From an uncultured Collinsella sp. (GTDB lineage Bacteria; Actinomycetota; Coriobacteriia; Coriobacteriales; Coriobacteriaceae), in NCBI GenBank assembly GCA_902490325.1, contig CABUDJ010000038.1, forward strand, positions 1-18,797: a stretch of 18,797 nt of DNA, in the 5' to 3' direction. The translations under genes were made by a program, and so were the position numbers. The notes below the pieces were generated by a model, which was given only the letters and a program-made list of their open reading frames with translations, was not told the DNA's origin and ran no database searches. How positions within the stretch are numbered: the stretch's first letter is position 1; the number at the start of each line of letters is the position of its first letter. This document shows positions 1 to 6,903 of this stretch, in pieces.

Positions 1-41
1 GTCCAATGCACGCCGTCGAGCCTCGACGGCGTGCATTGGAC
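1..41. repeat. Perfect 20-bp palindrome at the window edge
   Basis: Bases 1-20 are the exact reverse complement of bases 22-41, with a single base (21) between them. The right arm is sensible coding sequence for an F5/8C domain (LDGVHW). The left arm therefore reads as a fold-back copy of it. A perfect hairpin of this size at a sequence edge inside a gene is most simply an assembly or amplification artefact. A real palindrome cannot be excluded. Confidence 0.9.
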
Positions 42-3030
42 GACGCAGGAGGTCGACTGGGAGCGCTCCGCCGCTTGCAAGACGGTGGCGTTCGACGGCG
101 CCGTGGCCGCGCGCTACGTGCGTATGACGCCGCTCGCGTCCGTGGGCAACTTCTTCTCCGCCTCCGAGATCGCCATCTACAAGACCGACGGCACGGACGG
201 CTTCGCTGTGGGCTCCAACCTCAACAAGGCCACGGTCTCCGACGGCGACTACTCCAACATGAAGAATTACCTGGGTCTTGAGAACCGCGAGCCCGACACC
301 TCGACGTTCGACTCCCAGATCCGCGCCCACTTCGCCGACCTCAACGGCAACGGCGTCTACGACGTGTACGACTACTCCTTCACCATGGCGGCGCTCGACG
401 GCGGCACCAAGCAAAAGGGCAAGGCTGCTGGCACCCTCGCGGTGATCCCGAGCAAGATGGAGGTCGAGGCCGGCGACGAGATCACGGTCGACGTCTACGC
501 CACCGACGCCGAGAACATCAACGCGCTCGGTGCGCTCGTCAACTTCAACAGCGACCAGTTCGAGTATGTCTCCGAGAGCATCGCGCAGGATGCGTCGACG
601 GCGGGCATGGAGAACCTCTCGCGCGAGAAAGTGCAGTTCACGGATGGCCACCAGACCATCAACCTGGCCTTCGCCAACCGCGGCGACGCCAAGCTCTTCA
701 ACAGTACTGGTGTGGTCGCGAGCTTTAAACTCAAGGCTAAGACGGCCGGCAAGGTCGAGCTGCCCTCGACGTCTTGGCTCGTCGGCCCGGCGTGCGACGC
801 GCTCGAGTTCGTGAGTGATGGCACCGTGACGATGCCCGGTGTCCCGCAGCCCACCAAGTCCGAGTACGGCCGCGACGCCTTTGACATCACGATGACAAAC
901 GACGAGCTCCCCACCGACGACGGCACCAACGTCGAGAAGCTCATCCAGCAGAAGAGCTATGACGGACTGTTCGACAACAATGAGGGCGGCAACGACTTCG
1001 AGTTCCTGTGGAACTATGGGCCCAACTGGATCGACGGCAAGATGCCGACCTACGTCAAGCTGCCCGCCACGATGACGTTCGCCTTCAAGACGCCGTCGAA
1101 ACTCGATAGCGTCGAGGTCGTTAACCGCAACGGTGGCAACGGCACCGTGCAGAAGATTAAGTCCGTCGTGACGTTCGAGGACGGCTCGACCCAGGAGTTC
1201 TCGGGCGGAAGCTTTGATTCCTATCAGGCTCGCTACGCCTTTGGCCTCTCTGCCGAGAACAAGGGCAAGAAGGCGACCAAGGTCGAGATCACGCCGCTTG
1301 AGGCATCGGGTGACCAGATGCTCACGCTGCGCGAGATCAACTTCAACTACACACAGGGTGTCGAGGCCATCGAGGGTGTCGAACTGGGCAAGAACCAGAC
1401 CGAGTTCTTCGAGGGCGATGTGACGCTCGTCGACGCCAAGGCCACGCCCGAGAGCGCCGGCTACCCCTATGTGACGGTCGAGAGCTCCGATCCTTCTGTG
1501 GTGAGCGTCTCCGCTGTCCAGGCCGGCGATAGCGTGAGCTACTACCTGCGCGCCAACAAGGCCGGCAAGGCAACGATCACGGTGGCGTCGGTGCTCGATC
1601 CCTCCAAGACCGCATCCTATGAGGTCGAGGTCAAGGCTGGTGTCGACACCTCTGCGCTCATGGCAGCGCTTTCCAAGGCCGCGGGCTACAGCGAGTCCGT
1701 CTACACCAAGGATTCCTATGCAGCCCTCACCGTTGCGGTCGAGGCGGCTCAGAAGCTCCTCGATGGCGGCCAGGGCAGCTATAGCAAGAAGGATGTCGCA
1801 GACGCCACGGCCAAGATCGAGAAGGCAATCGACGGCCTCAAGATGCGCCCCGTCGATGAGAAGAGCCTCATCAACACGCCCGAGAACCGCGAGAACGTCA
1901 AGGTGACCGGCTTCTCGAGCGAGGCCGACTATGAGGGCAGCAACGCCGTCAACGCTCTTGACGGCGATGAGCAGACGCTCTGGCACAGCGACTGGGCCTA
2001 TAAGGCCGGTATGCCCCAGTACCTGACCGTCGACCTGGGCCGCGACTACGATCTCACCGACGTCACGTTCCTGCCGCGCCAGGACGGCGGCACGAACGGC
2101 GATATCTTTGAGGCCGAGGTGCTGGTTTCCGACACCGCCGACGGTTATGAGATGGGCACCGCCACGTCGATGGGTACGTTTACCTTCGACAACGACGGCC
2201 GCGTGCTCACCGACCGTGGCGACTGGAAGCAGATGAGCTTTGGTGCCGCGCGCGGTCGCTACGTGACCGTCAAGGTGCTCCACGCCGGCGGTGGCAGCGT
2301 TGACGCCTACTGCAGCATGGCGGAGCTCAAGTTCTACGGTACGGCCGTTCCCAATCCGGTGGCGAAGGACGACCTCACTGCCGCGATTGAAAAGGTTGAT
2401 GCCGAGGTTGCAGCCGGCGACCTTAAGGCCAGCGACTACACCGAGGCTTCCTGGACCGCGTTCCAGAACGCCTTGGCGAGCGCCCGCGCCATCCTGAACG
2501 ACGAGAACGCCACGCAGGACGAGGTCGACCAGGCACTCAAGGCACTCGAGAGTGCTCGCGACGCGCTTGAGAAGACTCCGGTGACCCCGGTCGAGAACCC
2601 GACCAAGAAGCAGCTCAAGGCCTTGGTCAAGCAGGCGAAGGAGACTGACACCAGGGGCAAGACGGACGAGTCTGTCAAGGCCCTGACGGATGCCATTACC
2701 TACGCCGAGGACGTCTTGGGTGATGAGAATGCTTCCGACATCCAGCTCCAGGCGGCCTATGACCAGCTCAAGCTGGCCATTGAGAGCCTCAAGGATGCCG
2801 ATTCCGGCAACCAGGGCGGCTCGGGCAACCAGGGTTCCGGCAATGGCTCAAACGGCGGCAACCAGGCGGGCAAGCCCGCAGGCGACAAGGCCCAGGGCAG
2901 CAAGAAGAGCGGTTCGGCGATCCCCAATACCGGCGACCAGACGGCGGCGACCGTCGCGGCCGTCGGTGGTCTTGGCGCCATCATCGCCGCGATCGGCGCT
3001 TTCTTCCATCGTCGCAGCAAGGCTAAGTAG
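1..3030 (+). CDS. Large cell-wall-anchored multidomain surface protein (IPNTG), 5' partial
   Basis: The frame is open from base 1, so the true start lies outside the window; about 1009 codons are visible. Modules in order by nucleotide: end of an F5/8C (discoidin-like) domain (about 22-186, LDGVHW and ARYVRM); a dockerin-like calcium loop (about 346-396, DLNGNGVYDVYDYS); a cohesin-like domain (about 433-827); a galactose-binding-like beta domain (about 850-1350); a Big2-type Ig-like domain (about 1384-1638); a FIVAR helical repeat (1639-1845); a second F5/8C domain (1849-2340); two more FIVAR repeats (2365-2574, 2602-2799); a Gly/Asn/Ser linker; sorting signal IPNTGD (2920-2937), a hydrophobic segment and the tail HRRSKAK. 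Such chains in gut actinobacteria often carry an N-terminal glycoside hydrolase, but no catalytic domain is visible here, so the enzyme activity is unknown. It is probably covalently attached to peptidoglycan by a sortase. The first 20 bases may be artefactual. Confidence 0.9.
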   Translation, partial: VQCTPSSLDGVHWTTQEVDWERSAACKTVAFDGAVAARYVRMTPLASVGNFFSASEIAIYKTDGTDGFAVGSNLNKATVSDGDYSNMKNYLGLENREPDTSTFDSQIRAHFADLNGNGVYDVYDYSFTMAALDGGTKQKGKAAGTLAVIPSKMEVEAGDEITVDVYATDAENINALGALVNFNSDQFEYVSESIAQDASTAGMENLSREKVQFTDGHQTINLAFANRGDAKLFNSTGVVASFKLKAKTAGKVELPSTSWLVGPACDALEFVSDGTVTMPGVPQPTKSEYGRDAFDITMTNDELPTDDGTNVEKLIQQKSYDGLFDNNEGGNDFEFLWNYGPNWIDGKMPTYVKLPATMTFAFKTPSKLDSVEVVNRNGGNGTVQKIKSVVTFEDGSTQEFSGGSFDSYQARYAFGLSAENKGKKATKVEITPLEASGDQMLTLREINFNYTQGVEAIEGVELGKNQTEFFEGDVTLVDAKATPESAGYPYVTVESSDPSVVSVSAVQAGDSVSYYLRANKAGKATITVASVLDPSKTASYEVEVKAGVDTSALMAALSKAAGYSESVYTKDSYAALTVAVEAAQKLLDGGQGSYSKKDVADATAKIEKAIDGLKMRPVDEKSLINTPENRENVKVTGFSSEADYEGSNAVNALDGDEQTLWHSDWAYKAGMPQYLTVDLGRDYDLTDVTFLPRQDGGTNGDIFEAEVLVSDTADGYEMGTATSMGTFTFDNDGRVLTDRGDWKQMSFGAARGRYVTVKVLHAGGGSVDAYCSMAELKFYGTAVPNPVAKDDLTAAIEKVDAEVAAGDLKASDYTEASWTAFQNALASARAILNDENATQDEVDQALKALESARDALEKTPVTPVENPTKKQLKALVKQAKETDTRGKTDESVKALTDAITYAEDVLGDENASDIQLQAAYDQLKLAIESLKDADSGNQGGSGNQGSGNGSNGGNQAGKPAGDKAQGSKKSGSAIPNTGDQTAATVAAVGGLGAIIAAIGAFFHRRSKAK

Positions 3031-3053
3031 TCCCAGCGACAACTAAGCAAACG

Positions 3054-3095
3054 TGCCCGCCGCTCCGTCAAGGACGGCGGGCATTGCTTTATTAT
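3054..3095 (+). terminator. Rho-independent terminator after the surface protein gene
   Basis: Arms TGCCCGCCG (3054-3062) and CGGCGGGCA (3075-3083) pair perfectly over 9 bp around a 12-nt loop. A T-rich tract (TTGCTTTATTATTT) follows. It starts 24 nt after the stop codon of the surface protein gene and separates it from purE. Confidence 0.75.
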
Positions 3096-3136
3096 TTCAG
3101 CCAACGTACGTCATGGCAATATCCGGTAGGTCGCAG

Positions 3137-3224
3137 GGCGCTTCGCGGGCGGGCCAGGCTCTATCTGAACGACTTTGCGAAGCAACCGGAGTGAAGATAA
3201 AGCCTGGCCCGCCCGCGAAGCGCC
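3137..3224. repeat. Large GC-rich inverted repeat (88-nt hairpin) upstream of purE
   Basis: Bases 3137-3160 are the perfect reverse complement of 3201-3224 (24 bp). The pairing continues inward through 3166/3195 with one mismatch (3161/3200), giving 29 of 30 paired. The 28-nt loop holds a mini-hairpin TTGC-GAA-GCAA (3175-3185). No T-run follows the outer stem, so it does not look like a standard terminator. It lies between the terminator of the upstream gene and the purE leader. It could be a REP- or MITE-like mobile palindrome, a structured RNA, or a transcript-protecting structure. The sequence alone does not decide. Confidence 0.85.
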
Positions 3225-3319
3225 ACAGAGACCGCAGGGACGGGAGCAGCTATACTACTCTCAGTAGTTAAGGGTCGCGGATCCGCCGCGTCACCGCTCT
3301 CAACAGGAGGTCTTTGTTT

Positions 3320-3784
3320 ATGGCAGATCAGAAGCCGGTTGTCGGGATCATCATGGGCTCCAAGTCCGATCTGGGCGTTATGGAAGGTTGCACCGCCGAG
3401 CTCGAGGCACTGGGCGTGCCCTATGAGCTCGTGATTGCAAGCGCACACCGCACGCCGGCGAAGGTCCATGAGTGGGCCTCGACCGCTGCCGACCGCGGCA
3501 TCAAGGTGATTATCGCTGCTGCCGGCAAGGCTGCTCACCTGGGCGGTGTCGTTGCTGCGTTTACGCCGCTGCCGGTCATCGGTGTGCCTATGAAGACGAG
3601 CGATCTGGGTGGTATGGACTCGCTGCTGTCGATGGTGCAGATGCCTTCGGGCGTGCCCGTTGCCTGTGTGGCCATCAACGGTGCCAAGAACGCTGCCATT
3701 TACGCCACGCAGATTCTGGGCGCCTGCGACCCCGAGTACCGCAAGGTTGTCGAGAAGATGAAGCAGGAGATGGCTGACGCTTAA
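3320..3784 (+). CDS. purE: N5-carboxyaminoimidazole ribonucleotide mutase (PurE, class I)
   Basis: A 154-residue cytosolic enzyme of de novo purine synthesis, which moves the carboxyl group of N5-CAIR to give CAIR. Family motifs are all present: GSKSD near the N-terminus, SAHRTP, AAGKAAHLGGVVAA, PVIGVP and SLLSMVQMPSGVPVA. The length is normal for class I. The ATG at 3320 is chosen over the in-frame TTG at 3314 because the strong AGGAGG (3305-3310) sits 9 nt before the ATG but only 3 nt before the TTG. A TATACT hexamer at 3251-3256 is a possible -10 box, though no good -35 is seen. Class I PurE normally needs PurK, which is not in this window. The sortase gene follows after 36 nt, so the two are probably co-transcribed. 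Confidence 0.96.
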   Translation: MADQKPVVGIIMGSKSDLGVMEGCTAELEALGVPYELVIASAHRTPAKVHEWASTAADRGIKVIIAAAGKAAHLGGVVAAFTPLPVIGVPMKTSDLGGMDSLLSMVQMPSGVPVACVAINGAKNAAIYATQILGACDPEYRKVVEKMKQEMADA

Positions 3785-3820
3785 GCGCTCTGCCAGTCCA
3801 TTTGCAGCATAAGGAGAGCC

Positions 3821-4819
3821 ATGTCCGACTATCAGGGAAAGCGTTTTTCGGCTTCTCGGATTCCCGATCCAGCCAAGTCGGGAGCGGCCCGCGCGCCGCA
3901 GCGGGGTCGGACATCCTCTCCTCAGCAACCGCGCGCGCCGCGCCCTGTGACGCCGGCGAAGCATCGCCGTCAGGATACACCTGCTGCATATCGCCCTTCG
4001 TCATACAGTACGGCCAAGAAGTCACCTCGCTCTTCGGCGCATACCGCGCCATCGAGCTATACCGAGCCGCCGCGCAAAAAGCGCCGCTCCGTCATTCCCA
4101 TTCTGCTCATCATCATCGGCATTGGCCTGATCGTTGCTGCGGCCGCCATCTTTATCAACGCGCAGATTGGCTACAAGCAGGCGAGCGAGTCGTATCAAAA
4201 GATCGAAAAGCAATATGTGAGCGACAAGGACGCCAGCGGCGTGCCGATTATCGACTTCAACGCGCTTGCCCAGACAAATCCCGAGGTTGTTGGTTGGATT
4301 TACGCGCCCGGCACCAACATCAACTACCCCGTGGTGCAGACCAACAACAACTCCAAGTACCTCAACACGCTGTTCGACGGCACCGCCAATGCCTCGGGAG
4401 CCATCTTCCTGGATAGCGACGACACCGCGCCGGGCATGGTGGATCAGCAGACCACGATTTACGGTCATCACATGAATGACGGCTCGATGTTCAACGTGAT
4501 TTCGGATACGACCGATCAGGCGACGTTCGACAGCATGGAATACGTGTACTACATCACGCGCGATGCGACGTATAAGTTGCGCCCGCTGGCGACCAAGGTG
4601 GTCGAGGACACGTATGCCAAGGCGCGCACGCCCAACTTTGAAGGCGATGACGGACTGAAGAGCTATCTGTCCGAGATGCTCGACGGTGCTTCTGCCGTGG
4701 CGAGCGACGCCACCGAGCGTGCCGCTTCGGCAACCAAGGTCGTAACGCTTGTGACCTGCCGTTCGCTGTCATTTAGCAATACGCGCGCAGTCATGGTGCT
4801 CACGCCGGTCGAGGAATAA
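3821..4819 (+). CDS. Sortase, class B-like, membrane-anchored
   Basis: A 332-residue transpeptidase that joins cell-wall sorting-signal proteins to peptidoglycan. Residues 1-88 are a basic, Pro/Ser-rich cytoplasmic tail, unusually long for a sortase. One membrane segment follows at about 91-113, then the outer catalytic domain. Class B features are GWIYAPGTNINYPVVQ (158-173), YLN (180-182), GAIFLDSD (193-200) and IYGHHMNDGSMF (213-224). The likely catalytic residues are His216, Cys313 in TLVTC and Arg322. The start has AAGGAG (3811-3816) 4 nt upstream. It sits between purE and a MoaE-like gene on one probable transcript. An IPNTG protein is encoded just upstream of purE and is a plausible substrate, but pairing by neighbourhood is inference. 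Confidence 0.9.
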   Translation: MSDYQGKRFSASRIPDPAKSGAARAPQRGRTSSPQQPRAPRPVTPAKHRRQDTPAAYRPSSYSTAKKSPRSSAHTAPSSYTEPPRKKRRSVIPILLIIIGIGLIVAAAAIFINAQIGYKQASESYQKIEKQYVSDKDASGVPIIDFNALAQTNPEVVGWIYAPGTNINYPVVQTNNNSKYLNTLFDGTANASGAIFLDSDDTAPGMVDQQTTIYGHHMNDGSMFNVISDTTDQATFDSMEYVYYITRDATYKLRPLATKVVEDTYAKARTPNFEGDDGLKSYLSEMLDGASAVASDATERAASATKVVTLVTCRSLSFSNTRAVMVLTPVEE

Positions 4820-4871
4820 AGTGTCCGGGAGCCCTGTCCCAAAAAGACTACCCTGGAAATCAAAAGGAGAA

Positions 4872-5291
4872 ATGATGCTTGAAAGCGGCAAATCGATGCC
4901 TTCGGTTGATGCTTGGCTGCGCGAAGCCAAGGCCGATGTTTCGGCGGCTGATTGCGGGATGTACCTGACACACAACGGCGTGGTGCGTGCGACGCCTAAG
5001 TCCGAGGTGCGTGGGGTCGAGACAGATGGTGTGGCGCCTGGACATAAGGTAGGCGGCATGGTGTTTGGCTTCGATGCCGATAAGGTGCAGGCCGCTATCG
5101 AGGCAACGCGCGCGATGCCGGGTATCGGCTACGTGCGCGTGTGGTTGGCGAGCGGCGAGCTTGCCGTGGGCGACGACATCATGCTCGTGCTCATTGGCGG
5201 AGACATTCGCCCGCATGTGGTCGATGCGCTGCAGGCACTCGTCGGTACCATCAAAAATGAGTGTGTGAGCGAGGTCGAGCGCGAGGCATAG
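4872..5291 (+). CDS. MoaE-like protein (divergent molybdopterin synthase catalytic subunit family)
   Basis: A 139-residue soluble protein. HNGVVRA (34-40), GELAVGDDIMLVLIGGDIRPHVVDALQALVGTIK (96-128 region) matches the fold pattern of MoaE, the subunit that receives sulfur to build molybdopterin. Arg113 and Lys128 match conserved MoaE positions. The second catalytic lysine of the usual PIWKxE ending is missing: the end reads CVSEVE. The YEAY motif is also absent. It may therefore be a non-classical paralogue rather than a working MPT synthase subunit. AAAGGAGA lies just upstream of ATG 4872; the in-frame GTG at 4821 has no such site. The gene is 52 nt after the sortase and is closed by a strong terminator. 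No MoaD or other molybdenum cofactor gene is nearby. Confidence 0.7.
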   Translation: MMLESGKSMPSVDAWLREAKADVSAADCGMYLTHNGVVRATPKSEVRGVETDGVAPGHKVGGMVFGFDADKVQAAIEATRAMPGIGYVRVWLASGELAVGDDIMLVLIGGDIRPHVVDALQALVGTIKNECVSEVEREA

Positions 5292-5323
5292 GACTTTGCG
5301 ATCAATTCGAGTCCATCTATAGC

Positions 5324-5365
5324 AAAAGCCCACTGGCAGTTCAATCAGTCTGCCAGCGGGCTTTT
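5324..5365. terminator. Bidirectional terminator between convergent genes
   Basis: Arms 5324-5339 and 5350-5365 pair over 15 of 16 positions (one A/C mismatch, 5332/5357) around a 10-nt loop. The plus-strand right arm ends in TTTT and the left arm begins with AAAA, so it works for both strands. It serves the MoaE-like gene from the left and the membrane protein gene from the right. Confidence 0.85.
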
Positions 5366-5398
5366 CTGTGCGTTGGAAAATCTCGGCATTGCGTGGCG

Positions 5399-6628
5399 CT
5401 ACACGCGCGTCGCATCCTTGGGGCTCATGGTCATGCTCTGGAAGCGGTTCTCCATGTAGTCGTTATCGAAATACTTGCCGTAGAACTGCGCGACGGGAAT
5501 ATCCGGCTCCGTGCCGTTGACGCGCTGGTACCAGTAGTCGAGCGACTGCAGCGTCATGACGCCGTCGACCAGCATAATGACGGTAAAGATGACGGTAGCC
5601 GAGTAGCGACTCTTCCACGGAATCATGTTGATGAGCTTGAGCAGCCTCGGCAGCAGCAGCTTGATCCAGATAAGGCCACCCAGGCCCCACAGGCAGGCAA
5701 AGCCCGTGCAGGTGCGTCCGCCCGTAAGGACGGCGAGCGGGTCGGGCATGCCGAACAGCTTCATGTGCGAGTAGCTCCACGAGACCACGCCAAATGAGGT
5801 CTGCATAAACCAGCCCACGAACACCTCAAAGCTCGCGCCGAGTACAGCGCTTACCAGGAAAATGATGATGGGGTTCTTTTTATAGAAGCGGTTGAGCACC
5901 ATGGTCATGAGTACGGCGCCAAAGCCATAGATGGGGCTGAAGGGACCAAACAGCATGCCGGCGCGGTCCTGGTAGACGCCTGGGTCGTCGACCGTCATGT
6001 GCCAGATGTCCTCGGCGATCAGGCCGAGCACGCAGCAGACGAGGAATACCCAGAACAGGTTGAAGTAGTTGAGCTTGATGTAGCCCTCGCCGGTTTCATC
6101 GCGGCCGAGCATGCCCTCGGCGGCGGCGTCGCGGTCGAGCATCTCCTGCAGGCGGCGCTGCAGTTCGCGCTCCTGGCGAAGCGTAGGATCGACGGTGGCT
6201 GAAAGCGCGATGAGGATACCGAGCTGAATAGCGGGACGAAGCAAGAAGAGCCCGATACCTTGGAGCATCACGTCGACCAAAAGCTCGACGACGGTGAATG
6301 CAATAAGGATGTAGGACAGGCGGGCGGCGTTGCGGCGCTGGTTTTTGATAAGGTCCAGGCCAAAGATGATCAGGATGACGGCACTTGCCGCCGAGAGCAT
6401 AATGCCGGCGACGATGAGTCCAACCGAGACCAGCATATTGTCGCCGAGCTTGGCGGCGGCGTTGCCGTTGATGAGCGCGGTGATGACCTGCCACATAAAG
6501 GCGGCGACCGACGGGAGTGTGCCCACGCCGGACAGGATGCACAGGACGGCGTACACCTTAATGATGAGGGGAATCTTCTTGACCTCCGTGGCGCTGGGGA
6601 CGCTGGGGTCGAGTTCGTTTCGATCCAT
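5399..6628 (-). CDS. Multi-pass membrane protein with putative ABC-transporter type IV (PF06541-like) domain
   Basis: A 409-residue integral membrane protein with roughly eight hydrophobic segments (about 21-46, 64-92, 103-143, 189-207, 227-246, 252-274, 308-325 and 343-361). Residues about 187-330 fit the family annotated as putative ABC transporter permease, seen in FWVFLVCCVLGLIAED, GPFSPIYGFGAVL and the LTGGRTCTGF/WGLGGL stretch. The N-terminal half is an extra four-helix membrane unit joined by a charged linker (about 148-182, rich in Glu, Arg and Asp). No ATPase partner is adjacent and the family's substrate is not established. The ATG at 6626-6628 has GAGAAAGG upstream on its strand. 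A credible promoter lies about 27-55 nt before the start. Confidence 0.8.
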   Translation of the reverse strand: MDRNELDPSVPSATEVKKIPLIIKVYAVLCILSGVGTLPSVAAFMWQVITALINGNAAAKLGDNMLVSVGLIVAGIMLSAASAVILIIFGLDLIKNQRRNAARLSYILIAFTVVELLVDVMLQGIGLFLLRPAIQLGILIALSATVDPTLRQERELQRRLQEMLDRDAAAEGMLGRDETGEGYIKLNYFNLFWVFLVCCVLGLIAEDIWHMTVDDPGVYQDRAGMLFGPFSPIYGFGAVLMTMVLNRFYKKNPIIIFLVSAVLGASFEVFVGWFMQTSFGVVSWSYSHMKLFGMPDPLAVLTGGRTCTGFACLWGLGGLIWIKLLLPRLLKLINMIPWKSRYSATVIFTVIMLVDGVMTLQSLDYWYQRVNGTEPDIPVAQFYGKYFDNDYMENRFQSMTMSPKDATRV

Positions 6629-6654
6629 ACAGAACCTTTCTCGCTTTGTCCTAG

Positions 6655-6683
6655 GTTACAAGGATACGCCGCCAACCTGCCAA
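6655..6683 (-). promoter_or_regulatory. Candidate sigma-70 type promoter for the membrane protein gene
   Basis: Read on the minus strand, TTGGCA (6678-6683, -35) and TGTAAC (6655-6660, -10) are separated by exactly 17 nt. Transcription would begin near 6648, giving a leader of about 20 nt before the ATG at 6628. Confidence 0.4.
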
Positions 6684-6833
6684 AAGACAGGACGAACGTC
6701 CCAATTGCAACAATGCAACCCTCAACGGTGGGCGCGGCGCGGCACTGGCGTCCATGTCGTGTAGCCAAATAAATGTTTGGCCGCAAAACGGATTATTAGC
6801 TCGGTGGGCTTTTAAAAAGCGCTGCTCATGCGC

Positions 6834-6862
6834 TGGGGAGCGCGTCGCGCCGTGCGTATAAT
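6834..6862 (+). promoter_or_regulatory. Candidate promoter for purF
   Basis: A perfect -10 hexamer TATAAT is at 6857-6862. The matching -35 position (6834-6839, TGGGGA) is weak. The start codon of purF is 42 nt downstream. A 13-nt palindrome GCTTTT-A-AAAAGC lies at 6808-6820, just upstream of the -35 region, and could be a regulator site. No purine riboswitch or recognisable PurR box was seen in 6684-6903. Confidence 0.5.
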
Positions 6863-6903
6863 AAGGCGGGTAACGCCAAAATACGAGGCTCTGAGGGGAT
6901 GCC

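Noticed and set aside
3314..3319. TTG as the purE start
   Set aside because: The ribosome site is only 3 nt away; the ATG at 3320 has proper spacing and fits the family start.
3161..3964. Minus-strand open frame over the hairpin, purE and the sortase start
   Set aside because: It overlaps two well-supported genes and gives an Arg/His-rich product without recognisable domains.
4821..4871. Earlier GTG start for the MoaE-like protein
   Set aside because: It begins 1 nt after the sortase stop without a ribosome site, while AAAGGAGA directly precedes ATG 4872.
6629..6903. Purine riboswitch or PurR box upstream of purF
   Set aside because: I looked for a conserved aptamer pattern or known operator and found only a small 13-nt palindrome (6808-6820).
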